A DNA stretch of 64,000 bases from Caulobacteraceae bacterium (GTDB lineage: Bacteria; Pseudomonadota; Alphaproteobacteria; Caulobacterales; Caulobacteraceae), in assembly GCA_025450315.1 (NCBI GenBank), contig JANWHQ010000009.1:1-64000 (forward strand), written 5' to 3'. The notes under the pieces are model-generated. The model searched no databases, was not told where the DNA came from, and saw only the letters and a list, made by a program, of their open reading frames with translations. This document shows positions 52,634 through 61,603 of this stretch, in pieces (positions within the stretch are counted from its first letter, which is position 1; each line of letters starts with the position of its first letter). A program made the position numbers and the translations under genes.

Positions 52634-53398
52634 TCAGCCGGAGGGCGGTGATCCGTCATCGTTGGCCAGCGTCCCCTGCGCCGCGATCGCCCCGGAGGGC
52701 GTGGGCGGGCCCCTCAGGATCCATTCGAAGACCACGGCGATCAGAGCGCCGGCCAGCGGGCCGACGAGATAGATCCACGCTGAGTCAAGACTGCCGCGCA
52801 CCAGATCCGGCGCCAGCGAACGCACAGGGTTCATGGAGGCGCCGCTGATGGGCGCGGCCCAGAGACCTGCGAGCGCGATATAGCCGCCGACCGCTATGGC
52901 CCCGTTGGCGCCGATGTTCCGAGCGCCTGACGCGGTGCCCAGAACTGTATTCACCAGGCCCGCGGTGAGCAGCGTCTCCATGGCCAGGGCCTGCAGGTCG
53001 CTCACACCTGCACCGGGCTGAGTGGCCCCCAGATCGCCGACCGATCCGAACATGGCGCGCAGGAAGAGCGCCGCCGCGAGGCCCCCCGCAATCTGACCCA
53101 GAAGGTAGCCGGGCACCCGGCGCCAGGGGAAGTTCCGCCGTACGGCGAACGCCAAGGTGACCGCCGGGTTGAGGTGCGCGCCGCTGACCGTGCCCATGAA
53201 GTAGATGATGGCCATGACCATCAGGCCGGGCGCGACCACGGCCATCGGGAGCGTGACCGCGCCGTGGCTCTTGGCGGACACCACGGCCGCGCCGGCGGCC
53301 ACCACCACCAGCAGGAACGTTCCCCAGATTTCGGAGAATATTCGCCGCCATTCGATCGAGTTATCGAGGAAGTTCGGCGCCGCAGGTGGATGCAGCAT
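52634..53398 (-). CDS. MIP-family aquaporin/glycerol facilitator with NPA and NPV motifs
   Basis: SGAHLNPAVTLAFAV ... SGASMNPVRSLAPDLVRGSLDSAWIYLVGPLAGALIA. Confidence 0.9.
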   Translation of the reverse strand: MLHPPAAPNFLDNSIEWRRIFSEIWGTFLLVVVAAGAAVVSAKSHGAVTLPMAVVAPGLMVMAIIYFMGTVSGAHLNPAVTLAFAVRRNFPWRRVPGYLLGQIAGGLAAALFLRAMFGSVGDLGATQPGAGVSDLQALAMETLLTAGLVNTVLGTASGARNIGANGAIAVGGYIALAGLWAAPISGASMNPVRSLAPDLVRGSLDSAWIYLVGPLAGALIAVVFEWILRGPPTPSGAIAAQGTLANDDGSPPSG

Positions 53399-53915
53399 GC
53401 GCCTCTGCTGGACGGCGCCTTCGGTTTCTCTGTGCGATCTCACTGCCGCTCCCCGTCGGAGATCCAGCTCCTGGCTGCGGAGTCTATGCCACGAGGCCTT
53501 CCAGAGTTCTCCCCCGGCATGAACCGATCGGGTCCCGCCGCCCGCCCCATCCTGCCCGGCGCGGCCCGGATCGGCGTCGCCATGATCGCTCGCCCTGTCT
53601 CGGCGGCCCGGCGCAGGGATGGGCGAAAGCGGAGGCGGACCCCATTCCGAGGCGGGAGCGCGCCCCCGGGCGCCCCCATGCAGATGGCGAACGTCGCTCC
53701 TCTGAACATTGAACCGGCTCGGTCCATGCTGTAGATCGGCATACTCATGGTGCACCTTTCATGTGTGATGTCTGAGGCATGACGGCGCCTCACATCGGCG
53801 CGAGCCACAGTCCTTTTTGGGGGGAGGTCGGGCAGATGCGCCCGCCGTGGGATAACGGGTGCGTTCATCGTCTGGCGCCCGCACCGCCTATCGGTCGCGG
53901 CTCGGACTGACACCG

Positions 53916-55925
53916 ATGGTCTCCGCGATCCTTTGGTGCGTCGCGGCGCTGCTTGGAACTGCGGGAGTCGCCGCCGTCCTGAACCGCCGCCCCCAGGCCT
54001 CGGCCATGGTCTACGGGGCATGCGCGCTGGTCTCGTTCGTCGCGCTGGGCATGGCGACCGCCGACCTGCTCGGGGGATTTCAAACACCCTCGGCCGCCGT
54101 CCTGCCGCTCGGGCTGCCCTGGATCGGAGCGCGGTTTCGGCTCGACGCGCTTTCCGCCTTCTTCCTGGTCCTGGTGAACCTGGGCGCCCTCGCGGCCAGC
54201 GTCTACGGGCTGGGATACGGCCGGCACGAGGCCGAGCCAGCCCGGGTCCTGCCGTTCTATCCGGCCTTCCTCGCCGGCATGAACCTGGTGGTCGTGTCGA
54301 ACGACGCCTTCAGCTTCCTGGTCGCCTGGGAGTTCATGTCGCTGAGCTCCTGGGCGCTGGTCATGGCCCACCATCGTGAGCCGGACAACAGTCGCGCCGG
54401 ATACGTCTACCTGCTGATGGCGAGTTTTGGCGCGCTCTGCCTCCTGCTCGCGTTCGGCCTGCTGGCGGGCCCGGGCGGCGGCTACGCGTTCGACACGATG
54501 CGCGCCCACACCCCCTCGCCGGGGCTCGCGGGACTGGTGCTGACGCTCGTCATCCTGGGGGCCGGCTCCAAAGCCGGTCTGGTTCCCCTGCACGCCTGGC
54601 TGCCGCTCGCCCACCCGGCCGCGCCCAGCCACGTCTCGGCGCTGATGAGCGGCGTCATGACCAAGGTCGCGGTGTACGCCTTCATCCGGATCGTCTTCAC
54701 CTTGCTCGGCCCGCCCGACTGGCGGTGGAGCGTTCCGGTGCTGGCGCTCGGGGCGGCATCGGCCGTGCTCGGCGTGCTCTACGCCTTGTTCCAGGCGGAC
54801 CTCAAAAAGGTCCTGGCCTACAGCACGATCGAGAACGTCGGCTTCGTTTTCGTGGGGCTGGGCCTGGCGCTGGCCTTCCGGGCGACGGGGTTCGCCGCCC
54901 CCGCGGCGCTGGCGATGACCGCCGCGCTGTTCCACGCCTTTAACCACATGCTGTTCAAGAGCCTGCTGTTCTTCGGCGCCGGCGCGGTCCAGACCGCCAC
55001 CGGCCAGCGGGACCTGGAACGACTGGGAGGACTGATCCACGGGCTGCCGAACACAGCCTTCGTGTTCCTCGTCGGGTGCGCCGCGATCTCGGCCTTGCCG
55101 CCCCTGAACGGATTTGTGTCGGAGTGGCTGACGCTTCAGGCGATCCTGCTCAGTCCGCAGCTGCCGCAGTGGACGCTCAAGCTCTTGATCCCGGCGGTGG
55201 GCGCGGCCTTCGCCCTGGCCGCGACGCTCGCCGCCGCATGCTTCGTGCGGGTGTTCGGCGTTGCGTTCCTGGGACGCCCCCGGAGCCCCGCCGCCGAGCA
55301 GGCGCAAGAGGTCGACCGGTTCTCGCTCGCCGCCATGCTGGGCCTCGCCCTGATCTGCGTGGTCGTCGGGATTCTGCCGGGCTTCGCCATCGACGGGCTG
55401 GCGCCGTCCGTCGCGACGGTCGTCGGCGCTCACATGCCGGCGCAGGCCGGTCTGCCCTGGCGCGCGATCGTGCCCATCGCCGAGAGCCGCAGTTCCTACG
55501 ACGGGCTTCTGGTGCTGTTGTTCATGATCGGCTCTGGATGCGCGGCGTCCTATTGCATTCACCGGTTCGCCTCGCGGGCGCTCCGGCGCGCGCCCGCCTG
55601 GGACTGCGGGTTTCCCGATGCGAGCCCCGATCTTCAGTACTCGGCCAATAGCTTCAGCCAGCCCATCCGCCGGGTGTTCGGATCGATCGTGTTCCGCGTC
55701 CGCGAAGAGGTGTCGATGCCGCCGCCGGGAGCGCTGGAAGCCGCGCGCCTTCGCGTGACCGTGCGCGATCCGATCTGGGACTGGCTCTATGCGCCCATCG
55801 CCCGCGCCGTCGGCTTCGTCGCCGAGCGGCTGAACCACCTGCAGTTCCTGACCATCCGGCTCTACCTCACCCTGGTCTTTCTCGCGCTCGTCGGCCTGCT
55901 CCTGGTGCTCGCCATATGGCTCTGA
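53916..55925 (+). CDS. Hydrogenase-4 component B-like antiporter-type subunit (HyfB-like)
   Basis: GSKAGLVPLHAWLPLAHPAAPSHVSALMSGVMTKVAVYAFIRI...QADLKKVLAYSTIENVGFVFVGLG. Confidence 0.9.
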   Translation: MVSAILWCVAALLGTAGVAAVLNRRPQASAMVYGACALVSFVALGMATADLLGGFQTPSAAVLPLGLPWIGARFRLDALSAFFLVLVNLGALAASVYGLGYGRHEAEPARVLPFYPAFLAGMNLVVVSNDAFSFLVAWEFMSLSSWALVMAHHREPDNSRAGYVYLLMASFGALCLLLAFGLLAGPGGGYAFDTMRAHTPSPGLAGLVLTLVILGAGSKAGLVPLHAWLPLAHPAAPSHVSALMSGVMTKVAVYAFIRIVFTLLGPPDWRWSVPVLALGAASAVLGVLYALFQADLKKVLAYSTIENVGFVFVGLGLALAFRATGFAAPAALAMTAALFHAFNHMLFKSLLFFGAGAVQTATGQRDLERLGGLIHGLPNTAFVFLVGCAAISALPPLNGFVSEWLTLQAILLSPQLPQWTLKLLIPAVGAAFALAATLAAACFVRVFGVAFLGRPRSPAAEQAQEVDRFSLAAMLGLALICVVVGILPGFAIDGLAPSVATVVGAHMPAQAGLPWRAIVPIAESRSSYDGLLVLLFMIGSGCAASYCIHRFASRALRRAPAWDCGFPDASPDLQYSANSFSQPIRRVFGSIVFRVREEVSMPPPGALEAARLRVTVRDPIWDWLYAPIARAVGFVAERLNHLQFLTIRLYLTLVFLALVGLLLVLAIWL

Positions 55926-56878
55926 TGCGCGGTCTTGCGGTTCAGGGCGTGGAGATGGTGCTCGTGCTGCTCCTGGCCCCGCTGCTGACGGGCTTCGTGC
56001 GCAAGCTGAAAGCGCGCCTGCAGAGGCGGCGCGGACCGCCGCTGATCCAGCCCTACCGGGACCTGCTGCGGTTGATGCGCAAGGAGGTCGTGCTCGCCCA
56101 CAACGCGTCCTGGCTGTTTCGAACCGCGCCCTATCTGATCTTCGCCGCCACCTGGGTCGCCGCGGCCTTCGTGCCCACCTTCGCGACGGGCCTCTTGTTC
56201 AGCTGGTCGGCCGACCTGATCGTGATCGTCGCGCTGCTCGGGACCGCCCGCTTCTTCCTGGCGCTGGCGGGAATGGACGTCGGAACCGCGTTCGGGGGGA
56301 TCGGCGCCAGCCGGGAGGTGATGATCGCGTCGCTGGCGGAGCCGGCGATGGTCATAGTCGTCTTCGTCCTGGCGCTGATCGCCGGTTCGACCCAGCTGTC
56401 GAGCATCGCCGACTACATGCTGTCGTCCAACGTCGGCCTCAGGATCTCCCTGGGGATGGCGCTGATCGCCCTGATGATCGTGGCCCTGGCCGAGAACGCC
56501 CGCATCCCGGTGGACAATCCCGCGACCCACCTCGAACTCACGATGGTCCACGAGGCCATGATCCTCGAGTATTCGGGCCGGCACCTGGCCGTTCTGGAGC
56601 TCGCGGCCTCGCTCCAGCTCCTGCTCTATGTCTCGCTGATCGCCTGCATATTCACGCCCTGGGGCCTCGCGCCGGCGGGCGCTCCGGCGGCAGCGTACGC
56701 GGTGGGGGCGGCGGCCTACCTCGCCAAGCTCGCGGTGGCCGGTGTCACGCTGGCTCTGTTCGAGACCGCCGTGGCGAAGATGCGCGTGTTCCGCGTCCCC
56801 GAATTCCTGGGCGTCGGCCTGATGCTGGGTCTGCTCGGCACGCTGCTGCTGTTCGTCTCGCACGGAGGCGTCCGGTGA
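55916..56878 (+). CDS. Respiratory-chain complex I subunit 1 (NuoH) family membrane subunit (HyfC/HycD-like)
   Basis: RRGPPLIQPYRDLLRLMRKEVV...ENARIPVDNPATHLELTMVHEAMILEYSGRHLAVLELAA. Confidence 0.92.
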   Translation: MALMRGLAVQGVEMVLVLLLAPLLTGFVRKLKARLQRRRGPPLIQPYRDLLRLMRKEVVLAHNASWLFRTAPYLIFAATWVAAAFVPTFATGLLFSWSADLIVIVALLGTARFFLALAGMDVGTAFGGIGASREVMIASLAEPAMVIVVFVLALIAGSTQLSSIADYMLSSNVGLRISLGMALIALMIVALAENARIPVDNPATHLELTMVHEAMILEYSGRHLAVLELAASLQLLLYVSLIACIFTPWGLAPAGAPAAAYAVGAAAYLAKLAVAGVTLALFETAVAKMRVFRVPEFLGVGLMLGLLGTLLLFVSHGGVR

Positions 56879-57537
56879 GCAGCTTCTCATTCGACGTCGC
56901 ACACCTTCTGGCCGGCAGCCTGGTGCTGATGAGCTTCGCGCTGATCTATCAGGATCGGCTGACGGCCTTGATCAACGTCTTCGCCCTCCATGCGGTGGTG
57001 CTCGCGCTGTCGGTGGCGTGGCAGGCCCATGTCCAGGCGAAGCCCGAGCTCTACATCACCGCGGTGATCGCCCTGGCCTTCAAGGGCCTTCTGATCCCGG
57101 CCGCCCTGCATCGGATCATCCGTCGGCTGGGCATCCATCGCGAGATCGAGAACGTGGTGGGGGTCGGACCGACCATGCTCGCCGGCATCGGTCTGGTCGC
57201 CCTGGCGCTGGTGGTGATGCTCCGCGTGACTCCGGCGGAGGATCCGCTGGCGCGCGAGGATCTTGCCTTCGCCCTGTCGGTCATCCTGCTGGGCCTGCTG
57301 ATGATGGTGACGCGCCGCAACGCGGTCAGCCTGGTCATCGGCTTCATGTCGCTCGAGAACGGTCTGGTCCTGGCCGCGACCGGCGCCAAGGGCATGCCCT
57401 TGGTGGTGGAGATCAGCGTCGCCTTCTCCATCCTGATCGCCTTCATCGTCATCGGCGTCTTCCTGTTCCGGATCCGCGAACGGTTCGAGACCGTCGACGT
57501 CGAGGCCCTCGACGCATTTCGGGTGCAGCGGCGATGA
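56875..57537 (+). CDS. Hydrogenase-4 component E-like membrane subunit
   Basis: NuoK-like multi-TM, position between HyfC- and HyfF-like genes; MMVTRRNAVSLVIGFMSLENGLVLAATGAKGMPLVVEISVAF. Confidence 0.88.
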   Translation: MSSFSFDVAHLLAGSLVLMSFALIYQDRLTALINVFALHAVVLALSVAWQAHVQAKPELYITAVIALAFKGLLIPAALHRIIRRLGIHREIENVVGVGPTMLAGIGLVALALVVMLRVTPAEDPLAREDLAFALSVILLGLLMMVTRRNAVSLVIGFMSLENGLVLAATGAKGMPLVVEISVAFSILIAFIVIGVFLFRIRERFETVDVEALDAFRVQRR

Positions 57538-58982
57538 TCCCGTTTGGCCTCAACGCCATCCAGGTCATCCTGGTCACGCCCCTCGTCTTCGCGGCGATCC
57601 TGGCCGTTTCGCCGAGCTACAAGCTGTCGGCGGGGCTGAACGTCCTGGGGTGCCTGCTGACCCTCGCGGCGTCGGCGTCGCTCTTCTTCCATCGACCACC
57701 GGGCGGACCCTATCTCCAGGTCGATGATCTGAGCGTGGTCTTCATCGTGCTGGGCAGCTTCGTTGGGTGCACGACCAGTCTCTTCAGCGCGAGCTATATC
57801 GCCCATGAGATCGAGATCGGACGCCTGACCCAGAAGAGGCTCCGCTTCTATCACGTCATGTATCAACTGCTGATGTTCGGCATGAACCTGGCGCTGGTGT
57901 CGAACAACATCGGGCTGATGTGGGTGGCGATCGAGCTGGCCACCCTGACCACCGTCCTGATGGTGGCGATCTATCGGACCCACGAGGCCATCGAGGCGGC
58001 CTGGAAGTACTTTATCCTCGGCAGCGTCGGCATCGCCTTCGCCCTGTTCGGAACCATACTGATCTACGTGGCCGCCCAGCCGGTGGTGGGCGAAGGCCTG
58101 CCGGGCATGGTCTGGACCGTGCTGATCAACAAGGCGGCGGCCTTCGATCCGGCGCTGCTCAACGTGGCCTTCGTGTTCCTGCTGCTGGGCTATGGCACCA
58201 AGGTCGGCCTCGCGCCGCTCCATGCCTGGCTGCCCGACGCGCATGCGGAAGGTCCGACGCCCATCTCCGCGGTGCTCTCGGGGCTGCTGCTGAACGTCGC
58301 GCTCTACGCGGTGCTGCGATTCAAGCTGCTGCTCGCCGCCAATCGCCACGCCATCGCACCGGGGCCCTTGATGGCCACGATGGGGCTCGTGTCGCTCCTC
58401 TTCGCGGCCTTCATGCTCTATCGCCGCCGCGACATCAAAAGGATGTTCGCCTACTCGTCCATCGAGCACATGGGGATCATCGCCTTCGCCTTCGGCATGG
58501 GCGGCCCCTTGGCGAATTTCGCCGGCCTGCTGCACATGACGATGCACAGCCTGACGAAGTCGGGGATTTTCTTCAGCGTCGGCCATGTCGCCCAGGTCAA
58601 GGGCACCCAACGGATCGCCGACATCCGTGGCCTGACCGTCACCCATCCGATCCTCGGCTGGTCGCTGGTGGTGGGGGTCATGGCCATCGCCGGGCTGCCG
58701 CCGTTCGGGATATTCACCAGCGAGTTCCTGGTCGTCAGCTCGACCTTCGCCCGAGATCCGCTGCTCGCCCTGCCGCTGGTCTTCGGCATACTGATCGCCT
58801 TCGGGGCGCTGCTCCTGCGCCTGCAGGGGCTGGCCTTCGGCGAGCCGTCCCCGGGCGAGGAGCCCGCACACGCCTCCTACGTTCCGATGCTGGCGCATCT
58901 GGGCCTCGTCCTGGGCGCCGGCCTCTATTTTCCGCCCCTCCTGACCGAGTGGTTCCAGCACGTCGCGAGGCTTCTGGGATGA
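57534..58982 (+). CDS. Proton-conducting transporter-type subunit (HyfF-like)
   Basis: GTKVGLAPLHAWLPDAHAEGPTPISAVLSGLLLNVALYAVLR...RDIKRMFAYSSIEHMGIIAFAFG. Confidence 0.9.
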   Translation: MIPFGLNAIQVILVTPLVFAAILAVSPSYKLSAGLNVLGCLLTLAASASLFFHRPPGGPYLQVDDLSVVFIVLGSFVGCTTSLFSASYIAHEIEIGRLTQKRLRFYHVMYQLLMFGMNLALVSNNIGLMWVAIELATLTTVLMVAIYRTHEAIEAAWKYFILGSVGIAFALFGTILIYVAAQPVVGEGLPGMVWTVLINKAAAFDPALLNVAFVFLLLGYGTKVGLAPLHAWLPDAHAEGPTPISAVLSGLLLNVALYAVLRFKLLLAANRHAIAPGPLMATMGLVSLLFAAFMLYRRRDIKRMFAYSSIEHMGIIAFAFGMGGPLANFAGLLHMTMHSLTKSGIFFSVGHVAQVKGTQRIADIRGLTVTHPILGWSLVVGVMAIAGLPPFGIFTSEFLVVSSTFARDPLLALPLVFGILIAFGALLLRLQGLAFGEPSPGEEPAHASYVPMLAHLGLVLGAGLYFPPLLTEWFQHVARLLG

Positions 58983-60487
58983 CCAGCCTGATCGCCGGGC
59001 TCCTCGCCATGGGCCGCGCCGCGGACAATGTCCGGCCCTGGCCGAGGTCAACGGGCAACGATGCATGCTGGCTTGCGGCCATTTCGCACCTCGCCCGCGG
59101 CGATCTCAGCCTGTCCGGTCTCTGGGCGGAGCCGGCGGGCCCGCACATGGCTTTGCTCGACGAGGCCACGGGCGAGATCGGCGTGGTGAGTCTTCCGGTC
59201 CGCGGCCAAGGGTTCCCCTCGGTCGGCGCGCACCATGCGCCAGCGATCCGGATGGAGCGGAGAATCCACGACCTCTATGGCTTGGTTCCGGACGGCGCCG
59301 CCGACATGCGCCCTTGGCTTGATCACGGCCGATGGGGCGTCCGGTATCCGCGTTGGTCGGCGGAGCGCGCCGCGGCCAGGAAGCCCTATGATTTCCTGTC
59401 CGCCGAGGGCGAAGGACTGCACCAGATCGCCGTCGGACCCGTCCACGCCGGGATCATCGAACCCGGGCATTTCCGGTTCAACGCCAACGGCGAGACCGTC
59501 GTGCGCCTGGAGCAGCGTCTGGGCTACGTCCACCGGGGCCTCGAGGGCTTGATGGCCGGCGCGTCCTTGGAAAGGGCGGCGCGCCTGGCGGGGCGGGCTT
59601 GCGGCGACAGCACCGTCGCCTACGCCGTGGCCTTCGCCCGAGCGGTGGAAGCCGCCCTCGATGTGGGAGTCCCGGCTCGCGCCCACTGGCTGCGGGGACT
59701 GATGGCGGAGCTCGAGCGTCTGGCCAATCACCTCGGCGACATCGGCGCGGTGTGCAACGACGCGTCGTTCGCCCTGATGCACGCCCACTGCGCGGTGCTG
59801 CGCGAGAAGGTTCTGCGCGCCAGCGCCGCGGTCTTCGGGCATCGGCTGATGATGGACTGCGTCGTCCCTGGCGGCGTCGCCGGCGACCCGGCGGTCGACG
59901 AGTTGAAGGTGCTGAACGAACTGGTCAGCGAGGTCCGGCATCGCTTTCCTTTGCTCGTCGCGCTCTATGATGACACCGCTTCGCTCCAGGATCGCACGGT
60001 GGGGACCGGCGTGGTGTCCAAGGCGTTGGCGCGCAAGTTCGGCGCCGGCGGATTTGTCGGACGAGCCTCGGGACGGGCGTTCGACGCGCGCCGCGCGGTC
60101 GCCTATCCGCCCTATCCGGATCTCAGCTTCGAGAGCCCGGTCCGCGAGGGCGGCGATGTCAACGCGCGCGTCTGGATACGCATCGAAGAGGTGCGCCAAA
60201 GCCTCGGCCTGATCGAGCAGATCCTGAGCCGGTTGCCGGACGGCCCGGGCCGCGTCGAACTGCCGGCGCGAGCCGGGGAAGGCCTGGCGTTGGTCGAAGG
60301 CTTTCGCGGCGACATCCTGGCCTGGGTTCGGATCGGGGACGACGGACGGGTGGCGAGGGCGCACCTGCGCGACCCGTCCTGGTTCCAGTGGCCGCTGCTC
60401 GAAGCCTGCGTCGAGGGAAACATCGTCGCGGACTTCCCGCTCTGCAACAAGTCGTTCAACTGCGCGTACGCGGGGCACGATCTGTGA
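58979..60487 (+). CDS. Hydrogenase/NuoCD-like large subunit (HyfG-like) lacking canonical NiFe-site CxxC motifs
   Basis: NuoC-like N-term MERRIHDLYGLVPDGAADMRPWLDHGRWGVRYP; NuoD-like FNANGETVVRLEQRLGYVHRGLEGLM...ACGDSTVAYAVAFARAVE...DFPLCNKSFNCAYAGHDL. Confidence 0.9.
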   Translation: MTSLIAGLLAMGRAADNVRPWPRSTGNDACWLAAISHLARGDLSLSGLWAEPAGPHMALLDEATGEIGVVSLPVRGQGFPSVGAHHAPAIRMERRIHDLYGLVPDGAADMRPWLDHGRWGVRYPRWSAERAAARKPYDFLSAEGEGLHQIAVGPVHAGIIEPGHFRFNANGETVVRLEQRLGYVHRGLEGLMAGASLERAARLAGRACGDSTVAYAVAFARAVEAALDVGVPARAHWLRGLMAELERLANHLGDIGAVCNDASFALMHAHCAVLREKVLRASAAVFGHRLMMDCVVPGGVAGDPAVDELKVLNELVSEVRHRFPLLVALYDDTASLQDRTVGTGVVSKALARKFGAGGFVGRASGRAFDARRAVAYPPYPDLSFESPVREGGDVNARVWIRIEEVRQSLGLIEQILSRLPDGPGRVELPARAGEGLALVEGFRGDILAWVRIGDDGRVARAHLRDPSWFQWPLLEACVEGNIVADFPLCNKSFNCAYAGHDL

Positions 60488-61035
60488 TGTCCATGCCCAG
60501 GCTTCTCTTCGAAGGTCTCGCCAGGACGCCGCTCACCGAGCCACGCCCCAGGCTCGACGATCAGGAGTTGGCCGAACTTGCCGGACGTCTGGACGTGGCG
60601 ACCCGCCGACGGCTGGGCCGCAGCCTGTCGATCCGGCATGTCGACGCCGGGTCCTGCAACGGCTGCGAACTCGAGATCCACGCCCTCAACAACGCCTTCT
60701 ACGATCTGGAACGCCTGGGCTTGCGGTTCGTGGCCTCACCGCGGCACGCGGACGTGCTCCTCGTGACCGGCGTGGTGACGCACAACATGCGCGAGGCGCT
60801 TGAACGGACCCATGTGGCGATGCCGGGCCCGAAGTGGGTGGTCGCCGTTGGAGCCTGCGCCCTGGACGGGGGTGAGTTCGCGGGGAGCTACGCCTGCGTC
60901 GGCGGCGTGGGGGCGGTTCTTTCCGTCGATCTCCACATCCGCGGCTGTCCGCCGACCCCGACGGCTTTGCTGCAGGGCCTCCTGGCGTTGCTCGAAGCCC
61001 CCTCGCCGAGCAGCGGCAATGGCCCCGGCGCCTGA
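60487..61035 (+). CDS. NuoB/HyfI-like FeS small subunit
   Basis: SIRHVDAGSCNGCELEIHALNNAFYDLERLGLRFVASPRHADVLLVTGVVTHNM...VAVGACALDGGEF...DLHIRGCPPTPTALLQGLLALL; start overlaps stop of preceding gene. Confidence 0.93.
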   Translation: MSMPRLLFEGLARTPLTEPRPRLDDQELAELAGRLDVATRRRLGRSLSIRHVDAGSCNGCELEIHALNNAFYDLERLGLRFVASPRHADVLLVTGVVTHNMREALERTHVAMPGPKWVVAVGACALDGGEFAGSYACVGGVGAVLSVDLHIRGCPPTPTALLQGLLALLEAPSPSSGNGPGA

Positions 61036-61224
61036 CCGAAGACGCCAAGGACCGCGTCCCCCTCTCGGCGCGCAGTCCGAAGGCGTGTTTCCGGGCTGGT
61101 TTGCTCCCCTCTTCCCGGAGCGCCGCGGGCGTCGGGCGCCGGATTCCTTCCATCAGGCCGGCATGCCCCATCGAGGGGCGGCCCCTCTATTGCCGATCTC
61201 CCACACATCAGATTAGATGCACCA

Positions 61225-61527
61225 ATGATCACCGGAGCTCAGATGCGGGCCGGCAGGGCGCTGCTCGGGATAGACCAGCGGGAACTGGCGCGCCTTGCGG
61301 GCCTGTCGCTTCCGACCATCCAGCGGATGGAGACCAGCCAAGGCGTCGTGCGGGCCGTCGTGGACAGTCTGGAGAAGGTTGTCCAAGCGTTCAGCCGCGC
61401 GGGCGTGGAGCTGGTCGGCGAAGGTGCGCCAAGCCAGGGCCAAGGGCGGGGCGTGCGGCTGATGGAGCGGCGCCAGACACAACCGGTTGGGGCGGGCGCC
61501 GACGCCGCGGGGGGTCGCAGCAGCTGA
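61225..61527 (+). CDS. XRE-type helix-turn-helix protein
   Basis: MITGAQMRAGRALLGIDQRELARLAGLSLPTIQRMETSQGVVRAVVDSLEKVVQAFSRAGVEL. Confidence 0.85.
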   Translation: MITGAQMRAGRALLGIDQRELARLAGLSLPTIQRMETSQGVVRAVVDSLEKVVQAFSRAGVELVGEGAPSQGQGRGVRLMERRQTQPVGAGADAAGGRSS

Positions 61528-61603
61528 GCGCGCCGGCGCTCGGCGAGGCTGGGGACCACCATCCGACCTCGCCAGTCACTGCGGCCAGAGCCTTCGCGCG
61601 CCC

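Noticed and set aside
53440-53748. Possible small protein beginning MSMPIYSMDRAGSMFRGATF (minus strand)
   Set aside because: An RBS-like AAAGG precedes the ATG, but the sequence lacks recognisable family features and is Arg/Pro-rich; not supported enough to call.
53860-53900. Possible sigma-54 promoter (TGGCGCCCGCACCGC) upstream of the hyf-like operon
   Set aside because: Too divergent from TGGCAC-N5-TTGC to support.
53865-55838. 657-aa minus-strand ORF antisense to the HyfB-like gene
   Set aside because: No domain, low complexity, opposite a conserved transmembrane protein.
57051-59066. 671-aa minus-strand ORF antisense to the hyf-like operon
   Set aside because: Arg/Gln/His/Gly-rich reverse-frame artefact; the plus strand encodes conserved membrane proteins.
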